Virus record (IMG/VR): IMGVR_UViG_3300032828_000001
Coordinates: 1 to 58,582 of that record
Source: a virus
Direction: 5' to 3' (one strand)
DNA: 58,582 nucleotides
Shown here: piece by piece, positions 34,274-41,907 of the stretch
How positions within the stretch are numbered: position 1 is the stretch's first letter
Layout of the letters: each line of letters starts with the position of its first letter
Position numbers and translations under genes: made by a program
Notes under the pieces: model-generated
The model's database searches: none
Seen by the model: only the letters and a program-made list of their open reading frames with translations
What the model was told of the DNA's origin: nothing

Positions 34274-34450
34274 CTATCTACGGTCCTCCCGCGCCGCGTC
34301 GTGGCGGTCTTCGTCGAGCGCGTCGAGGCACTCGCGGCAGATGGTCGGGCGCGGCGCCCATCGGGGCGCGCGCTCGGTTGCCAGGTGGTGCCCGCAGTAG
34401 GCGCAAATGCGAATGCCGGCGGGGTCCAGATCGGTGTTGGGGTCGCGCAT
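34274..34450 (-). CDS. Small zinc-finger protein
   Basis: 58 aa from ATG at 34450: a C-x2-C pair in RICAYCGHHLATERAPRW and a second in RPTICRECLDALDEDRHDA, a treble-clef or zinc-ribbon arrangement. It is the first gene of the leftward recombination operon, 5 bp from the palindromic operator. Could be a small regulator. Confidence 0.72.
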   Translation of the reverse strand: MRDPNTDLDPAGIRICAYCGHHLATERAPRWAPRPTICRECLDALDEDRHDAAREDRR

Positions 34451-34455
34451 GCGGG

Positions 34456-34475
34456 CACGCTAGCATGCTAGCGTG
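34456..34475. promoter_or_regulatory. Perfect 20-bp palindrome (operator candidate)
   Basis: CACGCTAGCATGCTAGCGTG is a perfect palindrome lying between two divergent operons. Its half-site ACGCTAGC recurs at 34521-34528, in an imperfect inverted repeat that also contains the palindrome AGGTACCT (34530-34537). The nearest regulator gene encodes a ribbon-helix-helix protein starting at 34559, a class that binds such inverted repeats. Confidence 0.7.
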
Positions 34476-34520
34476 GCTCGGGCAATAGGGGGGGGGCGCG
34501 CCCGCGCGCTTGTGCGTGCT

Positions 34521-34553
34521 ACGCTAGCCAGGTACCTAGCTACTATAAGGAGG
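34521..34553 (+). promoter_or_regulatory. Second operator-like site and ribosome-binding site of the RHH gene
   Basis: ACGCTAGC (34521-34528) plus CTAGC (34536-34540) repeat the half-sites of the 34456-34475 palindrome, directly upstream of a TATAAGGAGG stretch that supplies both a possible -10-like TATAAG and a strong Shine-Dalgarno (AAGGAGG) 6 bp before the ATG at 34559. Confidence 0.55.
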
Positions 34554-34558
34554 CAGCG

Positions 34559-34783
34559 ATGCGGCCACCGAAAAGAGTCGCGCCCGCGCGCCGGCCCGAA
34601 CGCGCGCGCCGCGGGCACTGGCAGATGCTCGTGCGCGTGACCGAGGCGCAGGCGCTCGCGCTACGTGAGGAGGCCACCCGGCGCGCCGAAGCCGCGGGCT
34701 CGATACGGCCGGACGTGAGCGCGCTCGTGCGCGAGGCGCTCGATGCGTGGATGGTCGCGGCGGCCAAAACCACGCGCAAATAG
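34559..34783 (+). CDS. Ribbon-helix-helix DNA-binding regulator
   Basis: 74 aa. Basic N-terminal arm (RPPKRVAPARRPERARRG) then a beta-strand and two helices (WQMLVRVTEAQALALREEAT, DVSALVREALDAWMVAAA), the Arc/MetJ-like ribbon-helix-helix plan. Strong SD upstream. It is the first gene of the rightward operon and sits next to palindromic sites, so auto-regulation and control of the leftward operon are likely. Confidence 0.78.
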   Translation: MRPPKRVAPARRPERARRGHWQMLVRVTEAQALALREEATRRAEAAGSIRPDVSALVREALDAWMVAAAKTTRK

Positions 34784-34824
34784 GCGGTGCGGCACGTACC
34801 CCGATCGTGGGACACGCCGCACCG

Positions 34825-34853
34825 TTGACAGTGCGGCGTGCGCGCGGTAGGGT
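34825..34853 (+). promoter_or_regulatory. Sigma-70-like promoter of the early/cargo operon
   Basis: A consensus -35 TTGACA (34825-34830) followed after exactly 17 bp by TAGGGT (34848-34853) as -10. It lies 68 bp upstream of the ATG at 34921 and between two genes of the rightward operon, thus a separate promoter for the AcrVA2-like gene cluster is likely. Confidence 0.65.
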
Positions 34854-34920
34854 ACGAGACATCAAGGGCGGCACGGAGCCACCCAGACGAAAAGGGGCAC
34901 GGAGCCTCGGGAGCAACACC

Positions 34921-35217
34921 ATGACGAACGCAACGCGGATCGCAGCCCCCCGCTACATCGTCCAGACCGCCACCGCGCATATGCCGACCTCGTGCTGGGG
35001 GCGCTACGGGCGCGTCGCGGTGCTCGAGGTCGAGGCCGGAATCACGGGTGTCGCGATGATCTCGCCGCGCGCCCGCGGGTGCGTGCGAGTGGTCCGGACC
35101 TGGGAAAAGCGGAACATCGGCACGACCAACCGCTGCGCCTACGCCCGCGCCCTCGCCGAGGCCAAGGCGCTCGCCGCGGAGCTGAACGCCTCCGCCACTC
35201 CCCCTCTCGCCGCCTGA
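34921..35217 (+). CDS. Small hypothetical protein
   Basis: 98 aa, first gene downstream of the TTGACA promoter. Two strands with aromatic residues (TAHMPTSCWGRYGRVAVLEV, GVAMISPRARGCVRVVRTWE), then an Ala-rich helix (CAYARALAEAKALAAELNAS). No known family. It is followed by a 127-bp leader rich in hairpins. Confidence 0.7.
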   Translation: MTNATRIAAPRYIVQTATAHMPTSCWGRYGRVAVLEVEAGITGVAMISPRARGCVRVVRTWEKRNIGTTNRCAYARALAEAKALAAELNASATPPLAA

Positions 35218-35344
35218 GTCCCGGAGTCGGGCGCCCCATCGCGGGCGCCCGCCCGCGCGGCGTGCCGAGGCGACTCGGCGCACCGCGCGGGCCAAGGCCC
35301 GAACCGGCGCACGGAGCGCCGGACAACAACAGGGAGTGCACAGC
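35218..35344 (+). other. Hairpin-rich leader between 35217 and 35345
   Basis: 127 bp with overlapping GC-rich inverted repeats, including an imperfect stem GCGCGGCGTGCCGAG (from about 35256) against CTCGGCGCACCGCGC. No T-run follows, so it is more likely an mRNA structure that sets relative expression of the next gene than a full terminator. Confidence 0.35.
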
Positions 35345-36307
35345 ATGGACGCAACAGTCACGATCGAGGTTTACCCTGAGTATGCGGTGCCCAGCGAGGG
35401 GCGGGTGGAGTGGCTAGAGGCGCACGGGGCGCCCCCGAGCTCCGCAGAGGTAAGCGTCACGGCCCCACTCGCGCAGTGGGAGGCGGCCGGTATCGGCATC
35501 GCGGCGAACGGGGGATTGGAATGGTACGGCCGGGAGAAGGATGGTGTCGCGGATACGATCCGCGGCGCCATCACCCGGCGGATCCGCGCCACGGGCGAGG
35601 TCCCGGTCGAGTTCGATGCGACTGATGTGCTGGCGGGCCTGGCACGGGAGCGCGAGAAGGCGCTGCGCGCCGCCGCCATCGAGGCCGAACGGAAGGAGGC
35701 CGAGGAAAGGGCGGCCAAGGCACTCCACCGCCAGCGGGCCGAGGAGCAGCTCGCCGTGATGCGTGCCGGGGGCGATGATGCCATCGAGGCGTGGCGACGG
35801 CTAGATAGCCCGAAAATGTGGTGGAACAATTTGACCGACAGTGAAAAGGCGGAGGTGACCGCATGGGGAGAGGCGTACGAGGTGGCGAAGAAGGCCGCGC
35901 AGGAGCGCGCGAAGGACGAGATCCGCGCGTTCGCGGCGGATGGTCTCGCCGGTCCCGCGGCGCAGCGCGCGGCCAAGGAGGGATACGACGTGATAGGCGC
36001 CGTGCTCGATTCCGTTGCCGCGCAACAGCTCCCGGCGCCCCACGCCCGTAGCGTCCCCGACGACGACTACGAGTGGGAAGAGCGGCCCTCGCCGAATGAG
36101 GATGCGTTCGCGCTGCTCGATCGAATCGCGCAGGCGGTCGCGGCGGCAACGGTCCGGCCCGCCTGCGTGAACGTCGACTGCTCCCGGATCATGCGGATCA
36201 CTGAGCCCGAGGGAGAGGAGGAACACGGGCGGAAGCGCACCGGGGTCGTCGTGACCATCTCGAGCCCCATCACGCCCAATCGGTACCTCCTGTACTACGT
36301 CGAGTAA
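35345..36307 (+). CDS. Hypothetical protein with central coiled coil
   Basis: 320 aa from ATG at 35345 (a start 9 bp earlier also exists). N-terminal beta domain (TIEVYPEYAVPSEGRVEWLE), a Trp-rich patch (GIAANGGLEWYGREKDG), a charged coiled coil around residues 100-140 and a segment SPKMWWNNLTDSEKAEVTAW before a C-terminal beta end. No enzyme motif. Located before the AcrVA2-like gene; may be another cargo or counter-defence protein. Confidence 0.7.
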   Translation: MDATVTIEVYPEYAVPSEGRVEWLEAHGAPPSSAEVSVTAPLAQWEAAGIGIAANGGLEWYGREKDGVADTIRGAITRRIRATGEVPVEFDATDVLAGLAREREKALRAAAIEAERKEAEERAAKALHRQRAEEQLAVMRAGGDDAIEAWRRLDSPKMWWNNLTDSEKAEVTAWGEAYEVAKKAAQERAKDEIRAFAADGLAGPAAQRAAKEGYDVIGAVLDSVAAQQLPAPHARSVPDDDYEWEERPSPNEDAFALLDRIAQAVAAATVRPACVNVDCSRIMRITEPEGEEEHGRKRTGVVVTISSPITPNRYLLYYVE

Positions 36308-36317
36308 ACCACGTGTG

Positions 36318-36344
36318 AAGGGCGCCCCAAGATGGGGCGCCCTT
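36318..36344 (+). terminator. GC-rich hairpin after 36307
   Basis: 11-bp perfect stem AAGGGCGCCCC (36318-36328) / GGGGCGCCCTT (36334-36344), 5-nt loop. No T-run follows, so termination would be weak; it may partly insulate the following small gene and AcrVA2-like gene. Confidence 0.55.
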
Positions 36345-36377
36345 CCGGAGCCGCCGCATCGACCGAAAGGAATAGCC

Positions 36378-36593
36378 ATGATGCTCTACGACATATTTTA
36401 CCCATCGTGCAAGGGGTTCGACCGCGATGTGCCGATCGTCGGCCCCCCGTTGCACGACCTCGATTACGCCGTCAACACGAACTGGGACCGCCACCGTCTC
36501 TATGCCGATTACGCGGGCGGGAAACTCGTGTGGTGCGCCCCGGAAGCCCTCTCGCTCCGAGGTCAGCGTCGGCATGGGGTCGGCACCCCATGA
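36378..36593 (+). CDS. Small protein coupled to the AcrVA2-like gene
   Basis: 71 aa, ATG at 36378 preceded by GAAAGG. Contains YDIFYPSCKGFDRDVPIVGP and a TNWDRHRLYADYAGGKLVWC segment: aromatic and Asp-rich, small acidic-protein character. It ends in an ATGA overlap with the AcrVA2-like gene, so the two are co-translated; it could be a partner or another small inhibitor. No helix-turn-helix is seen, so an Aca-type role is not supported. Confidence 0.65.
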   Translation: MMLYDIFYPSCKGFDRDVPIVGPPLHDLDYAVNTNWDRHRLYADYAGGKLVWCAPEALSLRGQRRHGVGTP

Positions 36594-37633
36594 CACACAT
36601 ACCCACGGTGTACCTCACGCGAATGAAGGATATGATCCCAACGTGCTGGAAGGAGGTGGATCGCTTCCGGGCCATGCGCGGGAAAGGTCTCCCGAACTGG
36701 CCACCGTACTGTTTTCTGCCGCTGGCGGGCGCATACGCGATCCTCAGTCGGGGCGACTCCCTGTCGCCCGAAGAATGCGGGGCGATAGCGGCGTTCGGCG
36801 CGCTCGCTGCTTGGCGCGCGACGCAGGGGATCTATGAGATTCACCCGGCCATGCGCGCCGCCGTCGAGACAACGCCGATCGGGGCCATACCGGTCGAGGT
36901 GCTCCACCGCATGCCGGAATGGTGCATCTACATCCGTACTCCCGGTAACAGTTACCTGGGCGAAAAGGTTGAAGGGTTCTTCGCCTTTCTCGAGTACGAT
37001 GCGAACACCGGAAGTGAAGAGCTGCGCATCGTCATCGACTGCCCGCCCTGTCTGCTATCTGTCCTTTCGATCCATCTTGACCAGGGCGGACTGGAACTAG
37101 GTGTCGCAGCCGCCTATGCCGAGTGCCGGAAGCAGGCGCACAAGGCGGGCATGGATTTCGAGCGCGCGATCAGGATCATGGGCGTGGGCCCGAGCGAGTT
37201 GGCGGCGCTCCTCACACCCTACGTTAACCTCGTGCTTTACGTATCCGCCGAGAATGCCGAGATCTGCGATGCGAGTAACACCCGGACCCGCCCGGAGAAG
37301 CCGCGGCCAACGCGCACGAAAAAAGGGCTGCGCCTCTTTCCGCCCGATCACCCGACTACGTGGGACGTGGGAATGCGGTTAGGAGCTGCGCTGCAAGCCG
37401 CCGAGGTCGACGACGACAGCGAGCCGCGAGGCGGCACTCACGCGGGCCCGCGCCCGCATATCCGTCGCGCGCACTGGCACCATTATTGGTCCGGGCCGAA
37501 AAGCGCGCAGGAGATAAGTCTACGTTGGCTCGCCCCCATCGCCGTCAATGTCGACGACACCCACCCCCTCGTCCCCACGGTGCGGCCGATACCCGGTGAC
37601 ATCGAGGCACCGACACGGAAGGATCCCCCATGA
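36590..37633 (+). CDS. AcrVA2-like anti-CRISPR protein (candidate)
   Basis: 347 aa. Compared from memory with AcrVA2 of Moraxella bovoculi, the order and spacing of blocks agree: WRATQGIYEI (75-84), a MPEWCIYI block (108-115), EGFFAFLEYD (128-137), LLTPYVNLVLYVSAE (207-221), the link TKKGLRLFPP (243-252), GMRLGAALQ (261-269), then the striking RPHIRRAHWHHYWSG (288-302) and RWLAPIAVN (312-320). AcrVA2 (about 320 aa) blocks type V-A (Cas12a) immunity; this homologue is slightly longer at both ends. It is ATGA-coupled to genes on both sides. No alignment was run. Confidence 0.75.
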   Translation: MTHIPTVYLTRMKDMIPTCWKEVDRFRAMRGKGLPNWPPYCFLPLAGAYAILSRGDSLSPEECGAIAAFGALAAWRATQGIYEIHPAMRAAVETTPIGAIPVEVLHRMPEWCIYIRTPGNSYLGEKVEGFFAFLEYDANTGSEELRIVIDCPPCLLSVLSIHLDQGGLELGVAAAYAECRKQAHKAGMDFERAIRIMGVGPSELAALLTPYVNLVLYVSAENAEICDASNTRTRPEKPRPTRTKKGLRLFPPDHPTTWDVGMRLGAALQAAEVDDDSEPRGGTHAGPRPHIRRAHWHHYWSGPKSAQEISLRWLAPIAVNVDDTHPLVPTVRPIPGDIEAPTRKDPP

Positions 37634-37860
37634 CCACCTGCATATTCCTGGGCTGTGGCCTAGCCGCGCACGGCCACGGCCTCTGCCGCACGCACCTGTC
37701 CCAGCTCGCGCGCGGGCAGCCGCTCACCGCGCGCAAACCCAAGGCCGACGCCGCGCGGGTGGTCCTGTCACTGCGGGTATCGCGCGCGGCCAAGGAGGCC
37801 GCGCTCGACGACCCCGAACGGGCGCGCGCCGCGCTCGAGAAATTGGCGAGGGGCGCATGA
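37630..37860 (+). CDS. Small protein with C-x4-C...C-x2-H motif
   Basis: 76 aa, ATGA-coupled to the AcrVA2-like gene. N-terminal metal-site motif CIFLGCGLAAHGHGLCRTHL (C4, C9, C19, H22) followed by RVVLSLRVSRAAKEAALDD, resembling a ribbon-helix-helix-like C-terminal part. The same Cys-Cys-Cys-His spacing occurs inside the integrase (residues 265-283). Possibly a small DNA-binding regulator. Confidence 0.7.
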   Translation: MTTCIFLGCGLAAHGHGLCRTHLSQLARGQPLTARKPKADAARVVLSLRVSRAAKEAALDDPERARAALEKLARGA

Positions 37861-38402
37861 TTCGGCAAACACGAGTGCTCGCCTGCGGATGTACCGTCGC
37901 GCGCGAGCATCATACGCGCGGCGCGGTGAAGGCGGCGCGTGCGCGGGGAGTAACCGTGCGCGTCGCAACGTGGGCGCAGCTAGAGGAGGAGCATGCCGGC
38001 ACCTGCCGGAAGCTCCGCGCGATCTACGCTGCACGGGAGCGCGCCTCCGCGCGCGAGTCCCGTCAGCGCGAGGCCGATATCCGGCGCCGTATCGCGTCCG
38101 GAGAGCTCTGCCCGCTGTGTCAGGAGCCGGTCACGACCAGCGTGGCATGCATCACCGGGCAACACAAGTGCGTGTGGTCGCGCGCCGACGCGGCCCGCGA
38201 GCTAGCACTGCCCGCCACTTCACGCACGGTGCGATGGCTCGCCGATGGCGAGATCTCGCTTAGGGAAGCGCATCGCATCGCGGACGTCGTGTCGGATCGG
38301 CACGATGCGACCGATTATGATCGGCTGCTCCGCGCCGGGTACGATCGCGACGACGCACGCGAGATCATCCGCGAGCAGCTACCGCCGCCCAAAAGAGGGT
38401 AA
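37857..38402 (+). CDS. Hypothetical protein with zinc and helical domains
   Basis: 181 aa, ATGA-coupled. Metal-site candidates in TRVLACGCTVAREHHTRGAV and ASGELCPLCQEPVTTSVACI; the C-terminal third contains RTVRWLADGEISLREAHRIA and YDRDDAREIIREQLPP, helical and possibly DNA-binding. No enzyme motif. Unknown function. Confidence 0.7.
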   Translation: MIRQTRVLACGCTVAREHHTRGAVKAARARGVTVRVATWAQLEEEHAGTCRKLRAIYAARERASARESRQREADIRRRIASGELCPLCQEPVTTSVACITGQHKCVWSRADAARELALPATSRTVRWLADGEISLREAHRIADVVSDRHDATDYDRLLRAGYDRDDAREIIREQLPPPKRG

Positions 38403-38458
38403 TGAGCCATGACCACCGCGAGGGGCGCATGATGCGCGTACGCACTTAGAGTCAACCG

Positions 38459-39127
38459 ATGGCACTCTTGGCGGACGAAGTGCGCCGGATGTACCGCGAG
38501 GCCGACGATGTGCTCGAGAAGCAGATCGTCCGCGACCAGCACGTGTCGTGCCGGAAGGGGTGCGCGCACTGTTGCCAGCTCCTCGCGCTCACCACCCTCC
38601 CCGAGGCGTATCTCCTCGCGCAGTGGGTGGCCCGGTCCCCCGATAGCGAGGTCTGGGTGTCGCGCCTGCTCGCCGTCGCGCGCGAGGTGGCGACCTGCAC
38701 CGACCGCGGCGACTGGTTCGATCGGCGCATCCCGTGCCTTTTTCTCGCGGCTGATAACACTTGTCGTGTGTATGACGATCGGCCCGGCTGTTGCCGCTGG
38801 CTCGCCGTCCGGACCCCACCCGAGCTGTGCGCCCCCGAGGCCCGGCGCGAAACGGTGGAGCGCTACGATACCCGCGGGCTCGAGCGCTACGCGATAGAGT
38901 GCGCGATCCGGTTCCACGACGAGCGCCCCGAGGCCGGCGCCGTCGGCGTGGGCCTCATTCCACTAGCTGTGTTATGGGCCCTGCATATCGGCCTGCGCGG
39001 CAAGGCGCGGCGCCGCCTCGAAAAGAAGATGTTTGGGCTCCCGACGCTCGCCGAATGGACCGCGCGCTATCGCGACGAGCCCGTGAATCGGACCCCGGCC
39101 TTCCGGGTCCTGAACGATGGCGCGTAG
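38459..39127 (+). CDS. YkgJ-type cysteine-cluster protein (CxxxCxxCC)
   Basis: 222 aa. N-terminal C-x3-C-x2-CC cluster (SCRKGCAHCCQLLALTTLPE), then IPCLFLAADNTCRVYDDRPG with CC following, the YkgJ/Fe-S-type arrangement. A hydrophobic segment (GVGLIPLAVLWALHIGL) lies near residue 170. Family members bind metal clusters; their role is not settled. In this operon it may be cargo. Confidence 0.75.
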   Translation: MALLADEVRRMYREADDVLEKQIVRDQHVSCRKGCAHCCQLLALTTLPEAYLLAQWVARSPDSEVWVSRLLAVAREVATCTDRGDWFDRRIPCLFLAADNTCRVYDDRPGCCRWLAVRTPPELCAPEARRETVERYDTRGLERYAIECAIRFHDERPEAGAVGVGLIPLAVLWALHIGLRGKARRRLEKKMFGLPTLAEWTARYRDEPVNRTPAFRVLNDGA

Positions 39128-39254
39128 CGCTTCGCCTGCATCTCACGCGGATCACGCGGATTCTGCCGGTTCTGCCGGCACCGTCCGGGGCGTGCCGGGC
39201 GTCACCCCTTAGGCCCGTCGCCCTTTTGTGCTATGACCGCGCGCGGGAGGGTCG

Positions 39255-39485
39255 ATGCCGATCGAGTCGATCGAATCGCGGCGATATGACGAGCTGTGCA
39301 GTTACGTGCGGGAACACGCGCGCGCGCACGGGGCGGTGATCCTCATCCTAGCGGGCCCCCACGGCAACGCCTTCCGGGCGCAGGCGCCCCTCGAACTCCA
39401 AGCGCGGATCCCGCGCCTCTTGCGGTGGGTCGCCGACCAAGTAGAGCGGGAGCTCAAAAACCCCGCCGGGCAGGCGAACGCGTGA
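39255..39485 (+). CDS. Small hypothetical protein
   Basis: 76 aa. Helical N-terminus (RRYDELCSYVREHARAHG), a beta-hairpin-like LILAGPHGNAFRAQAPL and helical end (LLRWVADQVERELKNPAG). Small phage proteins with 'GxxGxxFxxxAP' turns occur in early operons; function unknown. Confidence 0.65.
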   Translation: MPIESIESRRYDELCSYVREHARAHGAVILILAGPHGNAFRAQAPLELQARIPRLLRWVADQVERELKNPAGQANA

Positions 39486-39495
39486 GGCCGCGCGC

Positions 39496-39702
39496 GTGAT
39501 CATCGCCTACGATCTCGCGCACACGCACCGTGCGTGCATTGCGACCCACAACGCGATCACACTGAAACCGTGCCCGCACGGGTGCACGACGCAATGCCCG
39601 GAAGTGGTCGAGCAGTGCGTGTTCGTGACCACCTCGCTCGAGACGCTGCGAGCCGAGCTCGACCGGGACGAACCCGCGGCGGGGAGCCCCGGCGGGGACT
39701 AG
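39496..39702 (+). CDS. Small Cys/His-rich protein
   Basis: 68 aa from a GTG start. CIATHNAITLKPCPHGCTTQ followed by CPEVVEQC suggests a metal-binding or disulfide-rich fold; the C-terminus is acidic. Last gene of the rightward operon; no terminator with a T-run follows before the integrase. Confidence 0.62.
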   Translation: MIIAYDLAHTHRACIATHNAITLKPCPHGCTTQCPEVVEQCVFVTTSLETLRAELDRDEPAAGSPGGD

Positions 39703-39960
39703 GGGGCGACCCCGAGTCACGGCCGTTATCTCACGGTCACGACGGCGCCGGCCGGCGCATGCCGGGGTGAGCCACCGGCCCCCCCGATCCCGGCGGCCGG
39801 CGCCGTCGCGTTCCCGCGTGCGGATTCCGCCTGCCAGCGCCAAGCCGCGTCTCACCGCGCCATGTGCCGGCATGTCGCCATGTTTCGCGATTGGTCGCTG
39901 TCTGTCGCGTCCGGGCGCGGTCTGCGTGTTCGCGTCGCCTAGTGCCTAGCCGTGTCGCGC
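39703..39960. other. Intergenic region between two converging operons
   Basis: 258 bp with no supported gene. A GC-rich inverted pattern is present around 39745-39805 (repeats of GGCGCCGGCCGG and GCCGGCGCCG), which could end transcription from both sides, although no T-run is visible. Confidence 0.4.
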
Positions 39961-41490
39961 CTAGCCGCTCTGTGCGCCCTTGGGCGGAAGAAAGGATACG
40001 TTCGAGCTCGTGGGCTCCACGAGCCGGTAGACGTATTCCGTCCAGCGCTCGAGCGCGTCCCGCCGCTGGTCAAAATAGTCATCGTGGCTGTAGTACCCCT
40101 CCATCCCGCCCTCGACGTGACCGATACACCGCTCGGCGAAAAAGGGGAGAACGCCGCATTTCTTCGGGGCGAGCGTACGGAACGTGTGGCGAAGATCGTG
40201 CACCGTGACGTGCCCACCGGGGAGATCGAGCAAGGGCGGCACGCGGATCCTCTGCCCTTTCTGCCGGCGTTCGCCGGCCTGCATACGGCTGAGCGCCCGC
40301 ATAAGTGCCTTGTCGTTCAGCCGCCCCGATTCGGAGTCGCTGCTTGCCATCACAAACCGTGAATCCCCCGCCAGGCTTTTCAGCTCACGAAACATCGACA
40401 GCACTTGCGGTACGAGCGGTATCCTGCGGTCCTCCGCGTGGGCGATCTGTTTGGGCTGTAGCTTCTGATTTTCGATGGGGACGATCCAGATGGCCCCCTC
40501 GAGATCCAGCTCCTTCCATTCGGCCCTGAGTAATTCCCCCGTCCGATCCGGCACCAACAATAGGATGCGCAGGCCGAGCTGCACCGAACGCGACATCCCT
40601 TCAAGCGGAACGAGCGCGCGTCCACGCTTCATCTGCCGGTAATGGCCATAGCAGAGCCCTTTTGCTCTCGCGGCGCGCCCGCATGGGCTGAATGCGCACG
40701 ATGCCATTCCGGTCTCGATGACCTCATCACCCGTTCGCTTTTCTACCGCGCGCCAGAAAAGCGGGATCTCATGCTCCGAAAGGTAACGCCTGCGCCGGTT
40801 CTTCACGCAACCGAGGGCGTCCTTATCGAGTGCATCCATGGGGTTCACGGAGAGATCCTCCCCGTAGCTCCGGAGCCACCGAAAAAACTGGCGCAGGTGG
40901 CTAAAGACCATTCCGGCCTGCGTCGGGGAACCGCGCCGCACCACGCCAAGCACGATGTCTCGGCAGTCCTGCCGAGCTTGCGCCGTGTTCGCGGCCCAGG
41001 TGGCCAGGGGCTTCTTTCCGAGCGCCGGGAGAATGTCCGCATCGAGCGTCCGCCGAACCTCATGCGGAACCGACCGCTTCGGGACAATCCGCAACCGATA
41101 GAATTCTTCGGCGAGTTCGCCGATGGTCTTTCCGCCGCCGCCCATCGTGCGCGACTTGGAGCGGCGGCCCATCTTGGTCTCGAACTCGATGAGCTTCCCG
41201 GTGCTATGGGCTGCCTTGGCGCGTTCGAGAAGGGCGCGCGCGTCGTTCACCGTCAGTTGTTCATCCGTCTTGCCGCTCGGATGCCCCCATGGGCCCAGGA
41301 CCAATGATCGGTTTTCGCGGCTCCCATCTGCGTCCACCACCTGATAGTACCAGCGAAACATCTTGCTGCCGGTCGGGTACACGCGCAGGCAAAGGCCGCG
41401 GTCAAACCGATCGTACCGCCCGTCCGGCAAGTCTCGTATCCAAGCGTCCGTGAATCCGAACGGCGGCGTGCTAGTGTATCGGGGATCCAT
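39961..41490 (-). CDS. int: Tyrosine-recombinase integrase
   Basis: 509 aa from ATG at 41490 (SD AGGAGG). N-terminal DUF4102-like/arm-binding part (FTDAWIRDLPDGRYDRFDRG, LCLRVYP), a core-binding domain around 120-225 and a catalytic domain: RTGELLRAEWKELDLEGAIW (Arg316), HDLRHTFRTL (His431, Arg434), GHVEGGMEGYYSH (His458, Tyr466/467). Unusual: residues 262-295 carry an inserted CAFSPCGRAARAKGLCYGHY zinc-like motif in the catalytic domain. It lies beside attP (41860-41904), so it integrates the genome into a tRNA-Pro gene. Confidence 0.93.
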   Translation of the reverse strand: MDPRYTSTPPFGFTDAWIRDLPDGRYDRFDRGLCLRVYPTGSKMFRWYYQVVDADGSRENRSLVLGPWGHPSGKTDEQLTVNDARALLERAKAAHSTGKLIEFETKMGRRSKSRTMGGGGKTIGELAEEFYRLRIVPKRSVPHEVRRTLDADILPALGKKPLATWAANTAQARQDCRDIVLGVVRRGSPTQAGMVFSHLRQFFRWLRSYGEDLSVNPMDALDKDALGCVKNRRRRYLSEHEIPLFWRAVEKRTGDEVIETGMASCAFSPCGRAARAKGLCYGHYRQMKRGRALVPLEGMSRSVQLGLRILLLVPDRTGELLRAEWKELDLEGAIWIVPIENQKLQPKQIAHAEDRRIPLVPQVLSMFRELKSLAGDSRFVMASSDSESGRLNDKALMRALSRMQAGERRQKGQRIRVPPLLDLPGGHVTVHDLRHTFRTLAPKKCGVLPFFAERCIGHVEGGMEGYYSHDDYFDQRRDALERWTEYVYRLVEPTSSNVSFLPPKGAQSG

Positions 41491-41639
41491 CGAACCTCCT
41501 TGACAGGTTCCGGTGGTGAGGGCTCCGCGGCGGCTGCGAACCGCTTTGGGGCCCGTTTTTTTGTGACAGGAGCGGGGTACGCCCCCACTGTTCGGACTAC
41601 GCCATGCGCCCGGGTCCGAGCAGCGCCGAAGTGCCTCCT

Positions 41640-41649
41640 GGGGTGAACA
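41640..41649 (+). promoter_or_regulatory. Arm-type repeat GGGGTGAACA (copy 1)
   Basis: Copy of a 10-bp repeat that also occurs at 41715-41734 (as a 20-bp palindrome), 41984-41993 and 41996-42005, on both sides of the attP core. Repeats flanking an integrase core site on both sides are the arm-type binding sites of tyrosine integrases. Confidence 0.6.
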
Positions 41650-41714
41650 CTGCGGCCCCTCTTGATGTGACAGGCAGAAAACCACATCGCCAGGCCCATG
41701 TGAAGCATCATTTT

Positions 41715-41734
41715 TGTTCACCCCGGGGTGAACA
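41715..41734. promoter_or_regulatory. 20-bp perfect palindrome TGTTCACCCCGGGGTGAACA (arm-type or operator site)
   Basis: Two inverted copies of GGGGTGAACA meeting head to head. It lies between the integrase start (41490) and the attP core (41860), so it may bind integrase or excisionase, or regulate int transcription. Confidence 0.65.
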
Positions 41735-41859
41735 CTGGGGAAACCTTCACAAATAGCGTTGATCCGCGTCAAACCGCGACACGGAAAAACGGTCCCAAGT
41801 ATAAGCGGTTACGCGCTCTGGCGCGTTTTGTCGCGGTACGCGTTGTGCGCGCAATATTC

Positions 41860-41904
<45 letters not shown>

Positions 41905-41907
41905 CAA

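Noticed and set aside
36378-36593. Anti-CRISPR-associated (Aca) regulator
   Set aside because: No helix-turn-helix pattern can be seen in this 71-aa protein.
39703-39960. Additional small genes between the cargo operon and integrase
   Set aside because: Open frames here are antisense to one another and lack start signals; only GC-rich repeats are visible.
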